64,000 nucleotides of DNA from Pseudomonadota bacterium (lineage in GTDB: Bacteria > Myxococcota_A > Polyangia > Polyangiales > Polyangiaceae). The notes under the pieces were generated by a model that was not told where the DNA came from, made no database searches, and was given only the letters and a program-made list of their open reading frames with translations. The stretch is taken from assembly GCA_023431345.1 (NCBI GenBank), contig JAEYWK010000213.1:1-64000 (forward strand). Direction: 5' to 3'. Each line of letters begins with the position of its first letter. Within the stretch, counting starts at the first letter, position 1. Below are positions 17,991-26,858 of this stretch, piece after piece. The position numbers and the translations under genes are program-made.

Positions 17991-18695
17991 TCACCCGCCC
18001 GAGACGAGCGACCTCAGGCTGCTCAGGTCGGAATCTTCTAGGGCACCTTTCACGACGCAGCGCAGCTTGCCCTTGGCGTCGAAGAGCAGGTGAAACGGCA
18101 GCTCCGGATCCGCCTCGAGCGCGGCCCCCTTCAACCATTCTTCGCGCTCCTTGCCCTCTTTGAGCCACCAGCTGCGACGCAGGCCCGAGGCGGGCTGCGT
18201 CGCCAAGAAGCCGGTGAGCTGGCGCTCGTCGTCATCGAGCGAGACGAACGCCAGCTTGAAGCCCGGCGAGGTCTTGGCCAGCTCTTGCTCGAAGCGCAAT
18301 AGCCGCGGGATCTCCTCCTTGCAGGGCGCGCACCAGGCGGCCCAGAAATTCACCCAGGTAAAGCCGCCGCCGAGGGGCAGCGCCTCCGGGAGCGCCGCTT
18401 CGCCGGTGGCCACGCTCTGCGACAGCGCCTTCTTGGGAGCGGGCCGCCCCGGCCCTCCCATTTGACCTTGGCACAGCGCCCGCGGCGGCTTCGGCGCTAC
18501 GCTCGCGGCGGCGGGCGCGACCGCGGCGGGCTTCACGGCCGCGGCCGCGGCGTCGGAGGGCTTGGCCTCGACGATTTGGCTGCGCTCGAGCGGCGCGCTG
18601 ACAGGCTTCTTTTCGCCCGTCGAATCGCACGCCATGAGCACCAGCGCGCTCCCCGCGAGCACGCTCGCGTGCAGGAGATTTCGACGCGCGCTCAT
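17991..18695 (-). CDS. TlpA-like thiol-disulfide oxidoreductase lipoprotein
   Basis: About 234 residues from the ATG at 18695, which overlaps the stop of the gene above (ATGA). A lipobox (LVLMAC, Cys23) anchors it. An Ala/Pro-rich linker leads to a thioredoxin fold with the active site WAAWCAPCKEE (Cys122 and Cys125), FVSLDDDERQLTGFL, and the cis-Pro region LPFHLLFD. TlpA proteins act on periplasmic thiols. It is the last gene of the VKOR/OmpA-like/TlpA operon, which suggests a role in disulfide exchange for exported proteins. Confidence 0.9.
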   Translation of the reverse strand: MSARRNLLHASVLAGSALVLMACDSTGEKKPVSAPLERSQIVEAKPSDAAAAAVKPAAVAPAAASVAPKPPRALCQGQMGGPGRPAPKKALSQSVATGEAALPEALPLGGGFTWVNFWAAWCAPCKEEIPRLLRFEQELAKTSPGFKLAFVSLDDDERQLTGFLATQPASGLRRSWWLKEGKEREEWLKGAALEADPELPFHLLFDAKGKLRCVVKGALEDSDLSSLRSLVSGG

Positions 18696-19438
18696 AGCCG
18701 GCAATCCACCCAGGAGACGAAGGCGCTGCGGTTGATCGGCTCCTCGTCGCATTTTTCGTCGGGCCGCGAGCGCGGCCAGCTACAATATTCCTTCGACAGC
18801 TGAGCGAACTCGTTGCCGAGCCAGAGCAAACCGACCTTCTTCTCGATCTCGGGATCGGAAGCGAGCTGGGTCAGGAAATACATCACCGAGTTGGCGCGGC
18901 GGTGCGACAGCGCGCGGTTCTTGTCCTGGTTGCCCGTCTTCGAAGCCCGAGCCACCACGAAGAAGTAGCGCGCGCCCTTGCGCGCGAACCAGCGCTCCTC
19001 GAGCAGCTTCTTGGCGCTCTCATCCAAATCTTGCTTGCCTTCGTCGAACATGATGACGGCGCCCCGATCTTTGAGCGGGGTAAACAGCGCGTTGAAGTCG
19101 TCGTCGCTGATCGAGGCGAACGTCTTCACGTCCGCCGGCTTGCAGCCGCGGCGCGCGCCCTCGCCCTCGGCCAAGCCACAGGCGTGCAGCACGCGCTCGA
19201 GCACCTGCTTGAACTGAGGGGTGCAGTAGGCGACCTCGGATTGATCGGCGATGGCCACCTTGGGCTTCTCGGCTTCGGGGGTGACCAGGCGCTGGGCCGC
19301 CGACGACGTCCAACTGCGCACGGCCAGCGCGCTGCCCGCCGTGAGCAGCACGCCCGCGAGCAAGCCGACGATGGCTGCGGTCTGCGCGCCACCGGGGTCG
19401 CTCGGGCGCGGAGCAAAGGGGTCGACGGCTCGAGTCAT
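18692..19438 (-). CDS. single-pass membrane protein with OmpA-like C-terminal region
   Basis: A 248-residue protein with one transmembrane segment (about residues 18-42, TAAIVGLLAGVLLTAGSALAV). The periplasmic part has several cysteines and a region resembling a divergent OmpA/MotB domain (VIMFDEGKQDLDESAKKLL...FFVVARASKTGNQDKNRALSHRRANSV). The start overlaps the VKOR gene's stop and the end overlaps the TlpA start, both by ATGA. The family assignment is moderate: the pattern of small residues, NRALSxRRAxSV, fits OmpA domains. Confidence 0.75.
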   Translation of the reverse strand: MTRAVDPFAPRPSDPGGAQTAAIVGLLAGVLLTAGSALAVRSWTSSAAQRLVTPEAEKPKVAIADQSEVAYCTPQFKQVLERVLHACGLAEGEGARRGCKPADVKTFASISDDDFNALFTPLKDRGAVIMFDEGKQDLDESAKKLLEERWFARKGARYFFVVARASKTGNQDKNRALSHRRANSVMYFLTQLASDPEIEKKVGLLWLGNEFAQLSKEYCSWPRSRPDEKCDEEPINRSAFVSWVDCRL

Positions 19439-20640
19439 TTCAGCACCTCCGGCGCGAGCTGCGTGAGCGTGTAGCGCAGCCCCAAGTCGGTGTCTTCGTC
19501 GCAGATGCGGCGCTTACCGAGGTACATCTGCGGAGTCGAGACGGGGATGTTGTTCTCGGAGGCGAAATGCAGGTGATTGTTCAGACGCAGGTCCGTCTTG
19601 CGATCGTCCACGCAGCGCAGCATCGAGTCGCCCCAGCGCTGCTTGATGGCGGCGCGCAGCACTCCCTCCCCTGCCTTGCCGGCGCGCGTCAAATACTCCT
19701 GCTCGCTGTACGCCCACTCCAGCACCTGCCGCGCGTTACCGCCCGACTCACCGCACAGAACGGCCTTGGAGACGATGCACGCACCCGGGTGCAACGGGCG
19801 ATCGAGCATCCAGTTGCACTCGCTGTCGAGCGGGAACAGGAGCAGCTCGATGTCGAGCTTCTCGATGATGTTCTCGGTCACGAGGCGATCGTGAAACGCC
19901 TTGCACGTCGGACACAGCGGATCTTCGAACAGCATCGTCGGTTGCACGGGGCGCGTGCCGCGTATCTTCACCGGGCTGTCGCCCTTGAGCGTAGCGACCT
20001 TGATCTCGCCGCACTGCGTGATGTACGCGCGCTGATCCGGGATGCTCGCGGCGTAGACCACGGCCGGCGCCAGCGTGGTGACGCCGAGGGCGGCGAGCCA
20101 GGCCGGTATCAGGGCCAGCGATAGCGAAGGACGCGACACGTCACCGCGCCCGCCGAGCCAGGCCGTGACCGCGCCGAACGCGAGCAGCGCCGACGCGATG
20201 TAGATGCCGACGCACGTCTTGCAGAGCTGACCCAGCTGCGTGAGCGAGATGGTCAGCATCAAGAGCGAGACGAGCAGCGGCGTGCTGCCGACGAGGGCGA
20301 AGAAGCCGAGGGTGCGCCGCGACGCGCGCTCGCCCGAGAGCAGCAAATACAACGAAAACGCCGCGAAGAAGCAGAAGGCGCCCAGGCCGAACAGCGAGAT
20401 GGGCACCCCACCCCAGTACTGGTCTTTGAGCAGCGCCGAGAACGGGCTGTACATCGCAGCGCGACAGGCTTCCGCCTCACTGGTGGCACCCGCGCCGGGA
20501 ATGAAGCTGCAGTGAACGTCGTGGAGCCGCCGGTCGAGGTGCGAGGCGTAGTCGAGCGTCGAGTTCGACGCGAAGAGCAGGCCTAGCGCCGAAGCCACGA
20601 GCGCAATCGCGGCGGGGGCCTTAGAACCACGGGAAAACAT
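19435..20640 (-). CDS. vitamin K epoxide reductase-type membrane protein fused to a DsbA-like thioredoxin domain
   Basis: A 401-residue protein. The N-terminal VKOR domain has several membrane helices and the four expected cysteines: Cys44 and Cys59 in the first loop and the CKTC pair at 140/143. The C-terminal periplasmic domain is a DsbA-like thioredoxin with the active site FEDPLCPTCKAFHD (Cys243/Cys246) and the TPQMYLGKRRI region. Bacterial VKORs replace DsbB: they reoxidise the thioredoxin partner using quinone, so disulfides can be put into exported proteins. It leads an operon with an OmpA-like and a TlpA gene. It probably serves the many Cys-rich lipoproteins of this window (inference). 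Confidence 0.92.
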   Translation of the reverse strand: MFSRGSKAPAAIALVASALGLLFASNSTLDYASHLDRRLHDVHCSFIPGAGATSEAEACRAAMYSPFSALLKDQYWGGVPISLFGLGAFCFFAAFSLYLLLSGERASRRTLGFFALVGSTPLLVSLLMLTISLTQLGQLCKTCVGIYIASALLAFGAVTAWLGGRGDVSRPSLSLALIPAWLAALGVTTLAPAVVYAASIPDQRAYITQCGEIKVATLKGDSPVKIRGTRPVQPTMLFEDPLCPTCKAFHDRLVTENIIEKLDIELLLFPLDSECNWMLDRPLHPGACIVSKAVLCGESGGNARQVLEWAYSEQEYLTRAGKAGEGVLRAAIKQRWGDSMLRCVDDRKTDLRLNNHLHFASENNIPVSTPQMYLGKRRICDEDTDLGLRYTLTQLAPEVLK

Positions 20641-20707
20641 CGCGGGCTACCGTAACACAGCGCCGCTATCGGGCCGAAGATCCGCCGATTTGCGGTAGAG
20701 GAGCCGC

Positions 20708-20744
20708 GCATTTGCGCCGCACCGCGCCGCGAACGCGAAAATGC
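20708..20744 (-). terminator. candidate terminator after the TPR lipoprotein gene
   Basis: GCATTTGCGC (20708-20717) and GCGAAAATGC (20735-20744) pair with one mismatch over ten positions. The repeat starts three bases after the stop at 20747 and could separate the TPR genes from the VKOR operon. No T-tract. Confidence 0.35.
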
Positions 20745-20746
20745 CA

Positions 20747-21856
20747 CTACTTTTTTTGGTCGCTCACGGCCGCGAGCGCGCGCTCGGCCTCGGCCCGCGC
20801 GGGGTGGCTCCGGGGCGCTTGGTCTACGAAGCGTCGATAGAGCGGCGCCGCCTCCGCGGGGCGCTTCAGGAAGTCGGCGTACAGCACGGCCAGGTTGTAG
20901 GTCGCCTCGAGGTTCTGGGGCTCGCGCTCGAGCACGGCACGGATCAGCCTTTCCGCCTCCAGGAAGGGACCCGTGTCCTCGCGCTTGCCTTGCCCGCGCC
21001 GCGCTGCCGCGAGCCCGAGCGCGGCGGCGCTGTTCTCCGGCTCGGCATCGAGCGCGATCCGAAACTGCTCCGCAGACTTGTCGTAGATGCCCGCCTGCAA
21101 GAGCACCGTCGCCACGTTCAGGCGGGCGGTGGTGTCTTTCGGGTCGAGCTCGCTCGCTCGCGCAAAATGGCGGAACGCGACGGCGTCGTCGCCGAGCTTG
21201 AGCTTGATCAGGCCCGCGGTGCGCTCCGCGATCGCGCTCTTGGCGTCGGCCTTGAGCGCCTCTTGGCTGAGCAGCTCGGCGGTGTCGACCTCGCCCTTGT
21301 CGAGGTACGACAGCGAGAGCTCGGCCAGCGCGCGCGGATCGCTCGCGCGGCGCACCAGCACTTGCTGCGCCTGTGCGATGGCGAGCTCGATCTTGCCGCT
21401 CTCGCGCAACGCTCCGATCAGGGCGACGGGCGCGACGGCGGCGCCAGGGTTCTCTTTCACGAAGGGCGAGAGCGCCGCCACCGCGCCGTCCGCGTCGCCG
21501 CGACGGCGCCGCACCTCCGATAGCGCGACCGCGACGTCTTCGGCGTTGGGAGCGAGCTTCTGAGCGGTGTCGAGGTGACGCTCGGCTGTCCCTAGATCAC
21601 CGGTGTCTGCCAAGAGCACGCCGAGGTTGTAGTGGGCCTCCCACAGACCCGCGTCGGCCTTGACCGCCTCTTCCAGCAGCGCAATCGCACGCTCCTTGCG
21701 GGCGGAGTCTTTGGCGGCTTGGACCCCTTGCACCATCTTGCCGAGCGCGACGGGGTTGGCGGGCGCGAGCGTCGGCGCGACGATCTTCTGCGGCGCCTTG
21801 CTACACGCAGGCAGGCTCAAGGCGAGCGCGACGAGCAGGCGGGCGGAGGGGCTCAC
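20747..21856 (-). CDS. TPR lipoprotein, GltE (AglT)-like
   Basis: About 369 residues from the GTG at 21856, which overlaps the stop of the large TPR gene (GTGA). The longer frame to 22903 is a shadow inside that gene. A lipobox (ALSLPAC) is followed by about eight tetratricopeptide repeats (LWEAHYNLGVLLADTGDLGTAERHLD, DTTARLNVATVLLQAGIYDKSAEQF, NLEATYNLAVLYADFLKRPAEAAPLYRRF). In Myxococcus, gltD encodes a large periplasmic TPR protein followed by gltE, a small outer-membrane TPR lipoprotein. The order, sizes and signals here match that arrangement. The functional label is inference. Confidence 0.85.
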   Translation of the reverse strand: MSPSARLLVALALSLPACSKAPQKIVAPTLAPANPVALGKMVQGVQAAKDSARKERAIALLEEAVKADAGLWEAHYNLGVLLADTGDLGTAERHLDTAQKLAPNAEDVAVALSEVRRRRGDADGAVAALSPFVKENPGAAVAPVALIGALRESGKIELAIAQAQQVLVRRASDPRALAELSLSYLDKGEVDTAELLSQEALKADAKSAIAERTAGLIKLKLGDDAVAFRHFARASELDPKDTTARLNVATVLLQAGIYDKSAEQFRIALDAEPENSAAALGLAAARRGQGKREDTGPFLEAERLIRAVLEREPQNLEATYNLAVLYADFLKRPAEAAPLYRRFVDQAPRSHPARAEAERALAAVSDQKK

Positions 21857-24800
21857 TTCTTGTCCTCTTTCTTCGCTTCGCCGTTGCCCTTCGCGCCGAG
21901 CGCGGGCAGCAAGAATTTCTCGCTCTGTCCGCCGCTCGCGCGCCGCGTGGCGTCGATCAAAGGTGGCAGCGGCGCCGGCCCCTGCGAGCGAATCTCGAAG
22001 CCTTGCTCCTTCAGCGGCGGGTAAAGCTCGGAGTTCAGGCGGCCGAGCGCCTCGCGCATCTTGGCCGTCCACGAGTTGAAGATGCCGAGCTCGAGCGCCT
22101 TGCGCCAGCCGCTCTCGTAAGCTTCCAGGCTGCGCTCCTCGATCGGCACCACGAACTCGTCGATGGCCTGCTGGTAGAGCTCCTGCTCTTCCGCGCTCAG
22201 GTTGTCGGGCGGCGGCGCGCTGAGCAGCGCCTTCGAGAACGACTCGTAGGTCACTCCGATTTGGTAGAGAGCCGCCGTCGTCCACTCCGCAGCGCCGATC
22301 TCCGCGGTAGCGAGGAACGACTCGGCCGCCTTCTTGAGCAGCTCGGCCTTCTTCTTGAGCCGATCTTTCAGCTGCTTGACGTCGCCTTCGATCTTCACGT
22401 CCTGAAATTTCTTCAGGATGGTCTCGCCTTGCATGTAGCGCGCCTTGGCGGCGTAGTACTTGCCGCGATCGTCGACGCTGCTCTTGCGGGTCTTGTAGAG
22501 CTGAAGCGCGCGCTCGAGGGCCGCGCTGGCGGCGCGCTCGTCGTTCGATTTCACGGTCGCGAGCCGCACGAGCGCTTCGATCTGGCTGCCGACGCTGCGC
22601 GCGGAGCGCGAGTAGGCGTCGTAGAGCGCCGCCGCTTCCGCCTTCTTGCCCGCCTTCTCGTGGGCCTTGCCCATCAAGAAGGTCACCTCGTCCGCGCTGT
22701 CGTCGCGCGGGTAGAACTTCTTGAATTTCTGCCCGCTCGCGATGGCTTTGTCGTGCTCCCCCACCGTCGTGTGAAGCAGCACGGCGTTGTAGGCTGCGTC
22801 CTTGTGGTGCTGACTCCGGGGCCAGCTGTCGGTGATGACGGCGTGATAGCTCGCGGCTTCGCTGAACAAGCCCACCTCTTGGTAGGTGGTCGCCGCGATC
22901 CAAATCCCCTCCGCCGCTTCGTCTCTCTGGCGGTGGTTGTCGATCAGGATCTTGGCCGCCGCCGACAGCGTCGCTAGGTCCGCCGCGCGCCGCGCTTCGA
23001 CCTCCGCGTTCACGGCCGCTTGAGCCGAGCGCTGCTCGTTCGGAAACTCCTTGGCCGCTCGCAGGTACGCCTCGGCCGCCTTGCCGTGCTCGCCCTTCTT
23101 TCCCAGCGACTCGCCCAGCTTGAACATAGCGCCGACGATCAAGCCGTTCAGGCGCGTCTGCTGGGCGGGAGTCTGAAAAGAAGGAGCGCTCTTCAGGCGG
23201 CGGGCCCAGGTCTCGATGTTCGCGTAGTCCTCGCTCTTGTTGAACGAGTCGAGGATCAGCTCACCCGCGCCGCCAGCGTACTTGTCGTTCGGATACTTCT
23301 CGAGTAGCAGCCCCCACTGACGCACGGCTGGATCGTAGACCTGGTAATCGTAGTAGAGCTTGCCCTGTCGGAACAGCAGCTCCGGGATCTGCTTATCCGT
23401 CGGATAAGTCTTGATGTAGAGCTCCATCGCTTCGGTCAGCGTGCGGTCGGTCGGCGTCTCTTCTTGCTTCTTGCCGGCGGCCCGCGTGGCCTCGAACTCC
23501 GCCGCGCGCGCCACCTCGAGCGCGGCCAAAGCGTTGTACAGCGCCGTGCGCGACAGCGAGCCTTTGGGGTTCATGCGCACCGCCGCGAGGTAGGCGCTCG
23601 CCGACCCGGCAGCGTTGTCGAGGTGGTAGAAGTTGATCTCGCCGAGGTTGTAGTTGATCTCGTACGCCTCCGGACGCTGCCCGAAGCGTGACAGGTAGAC
23701 CTGGTACAGCGCGGCCGCGGCTCGATACTCGCCCTTGCTCGTCTTGTCGGCCTGGGCCTTGGCGTGCAGACCGACCGCGTCCTCACGCATCTGCTGCTCG
23801 GCCGCCTTCTCGGCCGCGGCGAGCGTCGCGGGGGTTTGAACCTGCACCCAGCCGGAGCTCGGCCGCTTGGGCTTACCCGGCTCTTGCAGCGGAGCCACGT
23901 AATCTTTGACGACGAGCTTGTAGTCGGCCTCGAGCTCCTTCCACGACTCGAGCGTCGAGTGCCCCTGCGCGATCTTCAGCGCGAAATCATGGCACTCGGG
24001 GCTGGTGGGCTCGAGCTTGATCAGCAGCCGATAGGCTTCGATGCCGCGCTCGTAGTGCGCTTGCTCGTAGAAGGCCTCCGCCAGCGCGCGCACGATGCGG
24101 CCCGCGAATTTGTCGCCACCGGCTTTGACGAGGAACTTGAACATGTCCTCGGCGCTGTTCTTCTCGTCCTCCACGAACACCGCGACCAGGTTCTTCAGCG
24201 CCTCGGCCTGCAGCTCGTCCAGCTCTTGCCGGCTCTTCCCCTTGCCGCGCGCGCCGTCCTCGGTTGCTTGAAACACCTTAAGGAAGCGCTGCGCGGCCTG
24301 CTCGGTGCGCCCGAGGCGCCACAGCGTCCACGCGCTCTTGAACAGCGCGAGGTCGTAGAGGTCGGTGTCCTTGTGCTTGAGTACCTCTTCGTACTCGCGG
24401 TAGGCCGTCTCGTAGTTGGGCGCGTCGCGGGTGAACTCGTACTCGGCGCGCACCATGTGCGCGTCGGGGATGAAGCGGCTCTTCGGGAACCACTCGATGA
24501 TCTTGTTGAAGCGACCGAGCGCGTCCTCGAACTTGCCCTCTTCGTTGGCGAGGAAGCCGTCGACGTACAGCGCCAGGTCGTACTGCGAGAAGCTCTTGTA
24601 GTTCTTCAGCACGCGCAGGAAGCGGGCGCGCGCCTTGCGGTAGTCGGGGATGGGCGGCTCGCTGCGTTGATCCGCGGGCGTCTTCTCCCAGCGCTTGAAG
24701 TCTTCGAGGAACTTGTCGCGGCCGTCTTCCCACTCGAGCTCACCCATGCGCAGCAGCGCCTCGGGCATCTCCGCCGTGTCGGCCGGGGATTCATCGATGA

Positions 24801-25140
24801 ACTTGGCGAGCAGGCCCATCGCCTCGCGGCGCAACTTCTTGCTGTCGGCGATGTTGCGCTCGATGCGTCGGTCGATCTTCGCGGCGAGCGCCTTGCGTAG
24901 GCGCTCCGGGATCTGCAAGCTCACGCGGGCGCCGCGTGTCGCCTGCGCCTTCTGTTCTGCCTTCTTCTTGATCGTGGGGCGCGAGACGCCCGTCAGCTGG
25001 CGCTCGGGGGCCGGCTTGATGTGGGCGGATTCACTGGCGGCGGCGGGCTTCACCACTTCGCCGTCGGCTGCGAGCGCCGGCGCAGGGGCCAGAGCGAGGA
25101 GGCAAAGCCCCAGGGCTCCGGCGGGGACGACGAGGCGCAT
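21853..25140 (-). CDS. large periplasmic TPR protein, GltD (AgmU)-like
   Basis: A 1095-residue exported protein with a signal peptide (cut near ALAA, residue ~25). A Lys/Ala-rich stretch follows, then many TPR-type helical repeats across nearly the whole length (YDLALYVDGFLANEEGKFEDALGRFNKI, NYETAYREYEEVLKHKDTDLYDLALFKSAWTLWRLGRTEQAAQRF, DPAVRQWGLLLEKYPNDKYAGGAGELIL). Length, periplasmic location and partner gene resemble GltD/AgmU of the Myxococcus gliding machinery; related proteins also occur in non-gliding Deltaproteobacteria, so motility is not proven. It starts the operon and ends in the GTG of the TPR lipoprotein. Confidence 0.9.
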   Translation of the reverse strand: MRLVVPAGALGLCLLALAPAPALAADGEVVKPAAASESAHIKPAPERQLTGVSRPTIKKKAEQKAQATRGARVSLQIPERLRKALAAKIDRRIERNIADSKKLRREAMGLLAKFIDESPADTAEMPEALLRMGELEWEDGRDKFLEDFKRWEKTPADQRSEPPIPDYRKARARFLRVLKNYKSFSQYDLALYVDGFLANEEGKFEDALGRFNKIIEWFPKSRFIPDAHMVRAEYEFTRDAPNYETAYREYEEVLKHKDTDLYDLALFKSAWTLWRLGRTEQAAQRFLKVFQATEDGARGKGKSRQELDELQAEALKNLVAVFVEDEKNSAEDMFKFLVKAGGDKFAGRIVRALAEAFYEQAHYERGIEAYRLLIKLEPTSPECHDFALKIAQGHSTLESWKELEADYKLVVKDYVAPLQEPGKPKRPSSGWVQVQTPATLAAAEKAAEQQMREDAVGLHAKAQADKTSKGEYRAAAALYQVYLSRFGQRPEAYEINYNLGEINFYHLDNAAGSASAYLAAVRMNPKGSLSRTALYNALAALEVARAAEFEATRAAGKKQEETPTDRTLTEAMELYIKTYPTDKQIPELLFRQGKLYYDYQVYDPAVRQWGLLLEKYPNDKYAGGAGELILDSFNKSEDYANIETWARRLKSAPSFQTPAQQTRLNGLIVGAMFKLGESLGKKGEHGKAAEAYLRAAKEFPNEQRSAQAAVNAEVEARRAADLATLSAAAKILIDNHRQRDEAAEGIWIAATTYQEVGLFSEAASYHAVITDSWPRSQHHKDAAYNAVLLHTTVGEHDKAIASGQKFKKFYPRDDSADEVTFLMGKAHEKAGKKAEAAALYDAYSRSARSVGSQIEALVRLATVKSNDERAASAALERALQLYKTRKSSVDDRGKYYAAKARYMQGETILKKFQDVKIEGDVKQLKDRLKKKAELLKKAAESFLATAEIGAAEWTTAALYQIGVTYESFSKALLSAPPPDNLSAEEQELYQQAIDEFVVPIEERSLEAYESGWRKALELGIFNSWTAKMREALGRLNSELYPPLKEQGFEIRSQGPAPLPPLIDATRRASGGQSEKFLLPALGAKGNGEAKKEDKK

Positions 25141-25199
25141 CGAACACGACGATAGACCCCCCGCCTTGGGCCATCAAGCGCTCGGGAATCGCCTGGGTA

Positions 25200-25222
25200 G
25201 GTGCTGGTGAGACATCAGCACC
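25200..25222 (-). terminator. candidate terminator hairpin
   Basis: GGTGCTG (25200-25206) and CAGCACC (25216-25222) form a perfect 7-bp stem with a 9-base loop, between the end of the anti-sigma gene (25245) and the start of the GltD-like gene (25140). It may end the sigma-factor operon. No T-tract. Confidence 0.45.
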
Positions 25223-25244
25223 GCCGCGCTCGCCTCGGGCGTCG

Positions 25245-26159
25245 CTACTTCTGAGCGCGGATCTGCTCCGCGAACCGCCCGCTGGGGAAGCGCTCGAGGT
25301 AGCGCGCGAAATCGCGCTCGGCGCCGGCCGCGTCGCCGAGCTTGAGCAAGCACGCGCCACGACCGAACAGCGCTCGCTCGGCCCACGCCGACGGCAGCGG
25401 CTGCTCGACCAGCACCTGGAAATCTTGCAGCGCGAGACGGCAGTCTTCGTCGGACCGAAGCTCGGCGCGGATCAGGCGCAGCTCGCTCTTTCGACCCACG
25501 TGCTCGATCGGCAGCGCGGATAGCTCGCGGCGCGCGTCTTGCCGCCGTCCGAGCACCAGCAGCGCGTCGACGCGGGCAACGCGGGCCTCGAGCTCCAGGG
25601 CACCGCCTGCGAAGACGCGCAGGTGCCGATCGAGCGCCGTGAGCGCACGGGCCCCGCGCTGAGCGCCTCCGCCGCGCAGCTCCGACAGCGCCGCCTCCAG
25701 CGACGCCGCCTCCAAGCCCAAGGGCGAGCTCTGCGCCGGCGCCGGCAAGCCGAGCGGCGCGGGAGCCGGCAACGCGGGCTCTGCCAGCGACGGGGGCTCG
25801 GGCAGCGCGACGACGGGCCGCGGCAACGACGGCTGCGGCACGAGCGGAGGCGACGCGACGCTGACGCGTGGAGCCATCACGAAGGTGCTCTGGGCGGAGA
25901 AGAAGCGCGTCGACGCCCATTGAGCGGCGGCCGCCCCCGCCATGCCGATCACGGCTCCCAGAGCGATGAGCTTGACGACCATCACGCGCACGCCTCGAGC
26001 CGAGCGCGAGCGCAGCCCGTACCCCACGCGCTGGCGGGCCCGCTCCGGCAGCGGAGAAGGGTCTGGCACGGCCGCGAACAAGCGCGACACGCGGCGCTCG
26101 AAAGGCGCATCGTGCTCCGGGCGCTCCGCCCAGGGCGCGAGCGGGTCAACCATCGACAT
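25245..26159 (-). CDS. putative anti-sigma factor, single-pass membrane protein with TPR-like periplasmic domain
   Basis: A 304-residue protein. The cytoplasmic ~60 residues (FERRVSRLFAAVPDPSPLPERARQRVG) are followed by one transmembrane helix (about residues 60-88, VMVVKLIALGAVIGMAGAAAA), a Pro-rich stretch, and a helical, TPR-like periplasmic domain (AERALFGRGACLLKLGDAAGAERDFARYLERFP). The start overlaps the ECF sigma gene by 14 bases. Such pairs usually hold a sigma factor and its membrane anti-sigma. No FecR domain is visible, unlike the paralogous position at 44265-45341. The anti-sigma role is inferred from context and topology. Confidence 0.78.
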   Translation of the reverse strand: MSMVDPLAPWAERPEHDAPFERRVSRLFAAVPDPSPLPERARQRVGYGLRSRSARGVRVMVVKLIALGAVIGMAGAAAAQWASTRFFSAQSTFVMAPRVSVASPPLVPQPSLPRPVVALPEPPSLAEPALPAPAPLGLPAPAQSSPLGLEAASLEAALSELRGGGAQRGARALTALDRHLRVFAGGALELEARVARVDALLVLGRRQDARRELSALPIEHVGRKSELRLIRAELRSDEDCRLALQDFQVLVEQPLPSAWAERALFGRGACLLKLGDAAGAERDFARYLERFPSGRFAEQIRAQK

Positions 26160-26763
26160 GGCTTGCTCCTTCCATGGCGTCCCCGTCGCCGTAGCGACGC
26201 TCGAACGCCTTCTTGAATCGGGCGCGGGCGCGCGTGAGCCCTACCCACACGTTCGGCTCCGCTAGTTGCATGACGGAGGCGATCTGCGCCCCCGGCAGTC
26301 GCTCGAGCTCGAACAAGATGAGCAGCGTGCGATCACGCTCGCTCAGCTCCTCGAGCACCGAGTACACGAGACGCGAGGCCTCCGCGCGCTCGAAGTCTTG
26401 CTGGACCCCGGCGCTCTCCGGATCGACCTGGAGCTGGAGCTCCGGCTCGGCTCGGCGCCAGAGGAAGCGCCGCCAGCGCTCTTTCTTGCGCCGGCCGTTC
26501 ACGACCAAGACGGTAATGCCGTACAGCCAGGTGGTCAGCTGCGCGTCGCCGCGAAAGCTGCCCAACCTGCGCTGTACGACCAAGAAGACCTCCTGCAGGA
26601 GGTCCTCGACGTCTACCGTCCCCCCCACCCCACCTGGCCCCCACAGCCGCCGCACCCACTTCGACACCACCGCTGAATGCTCGCGGTAGATCGCGTCGAG
26701 CTCCAGGACGGGTTTTCCGTCGAGCTCCCCATCGAGCGATACCGCGGCCCCGAGCTGATCCAT
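26146..26763 (-). CDS. ECF RNA polymerase sigma factor (module A)
   Basis: A 205-residue ECF factor: region 2 (HSAVVSKWVRRLWG, VDVEDLLQEVFLVVQRRL, AQLTTWLYGITVLVVNGRRKKER) and region 4 (LSERDRTLLILFELERLPGAQIASVM, WVGLTRARARFKKAFERR). It overlaps its putative anti-sigma gene and lies downstream of a barrel-protein gene on the same strand. A nine-base repeat, CCCGGGTCA, occurs twice upstream (26803-26811 and 26842-26850) and may be part of its own promoter. Confidence 0.92.
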   Translation of the reverse strand: MDQLGAAVSLDGELDGKPVLELDAIYREHSAVVSKWVRRLWGPGGVGGTVDVEDLLQEVFLVVQRRLGSFRGDAQLTTWLYGITVLVVNGRRKKERWRRFLWRRAEPELQLQVDPESAGVQQDFERAEASRLVYSVLEELSERDRTLLILFELERLPGAQIASVMQLAEPNVWVGLTRARARFKKAFERRYGDGDAMEGASHVDG

Positions 26764-26858
26764 GCGACGCTTCCGGGCAATCCTAGGGGTGAGTCATCCT
26801 TTCCCGGGTCAGTGTTGCAAGGCCGCCAGACCTTTCAGCAGCCCGGGTCAACGGGGCG

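Noticed and set aside
20747..22903. Single 718-codon frame for the TPR lipoprotein
   Set aside because: The first 349 codons run inside the GltD-like gene in another frame and encode Arg-rich sequence; the true start is the GTG at 21856 with signal peptide.
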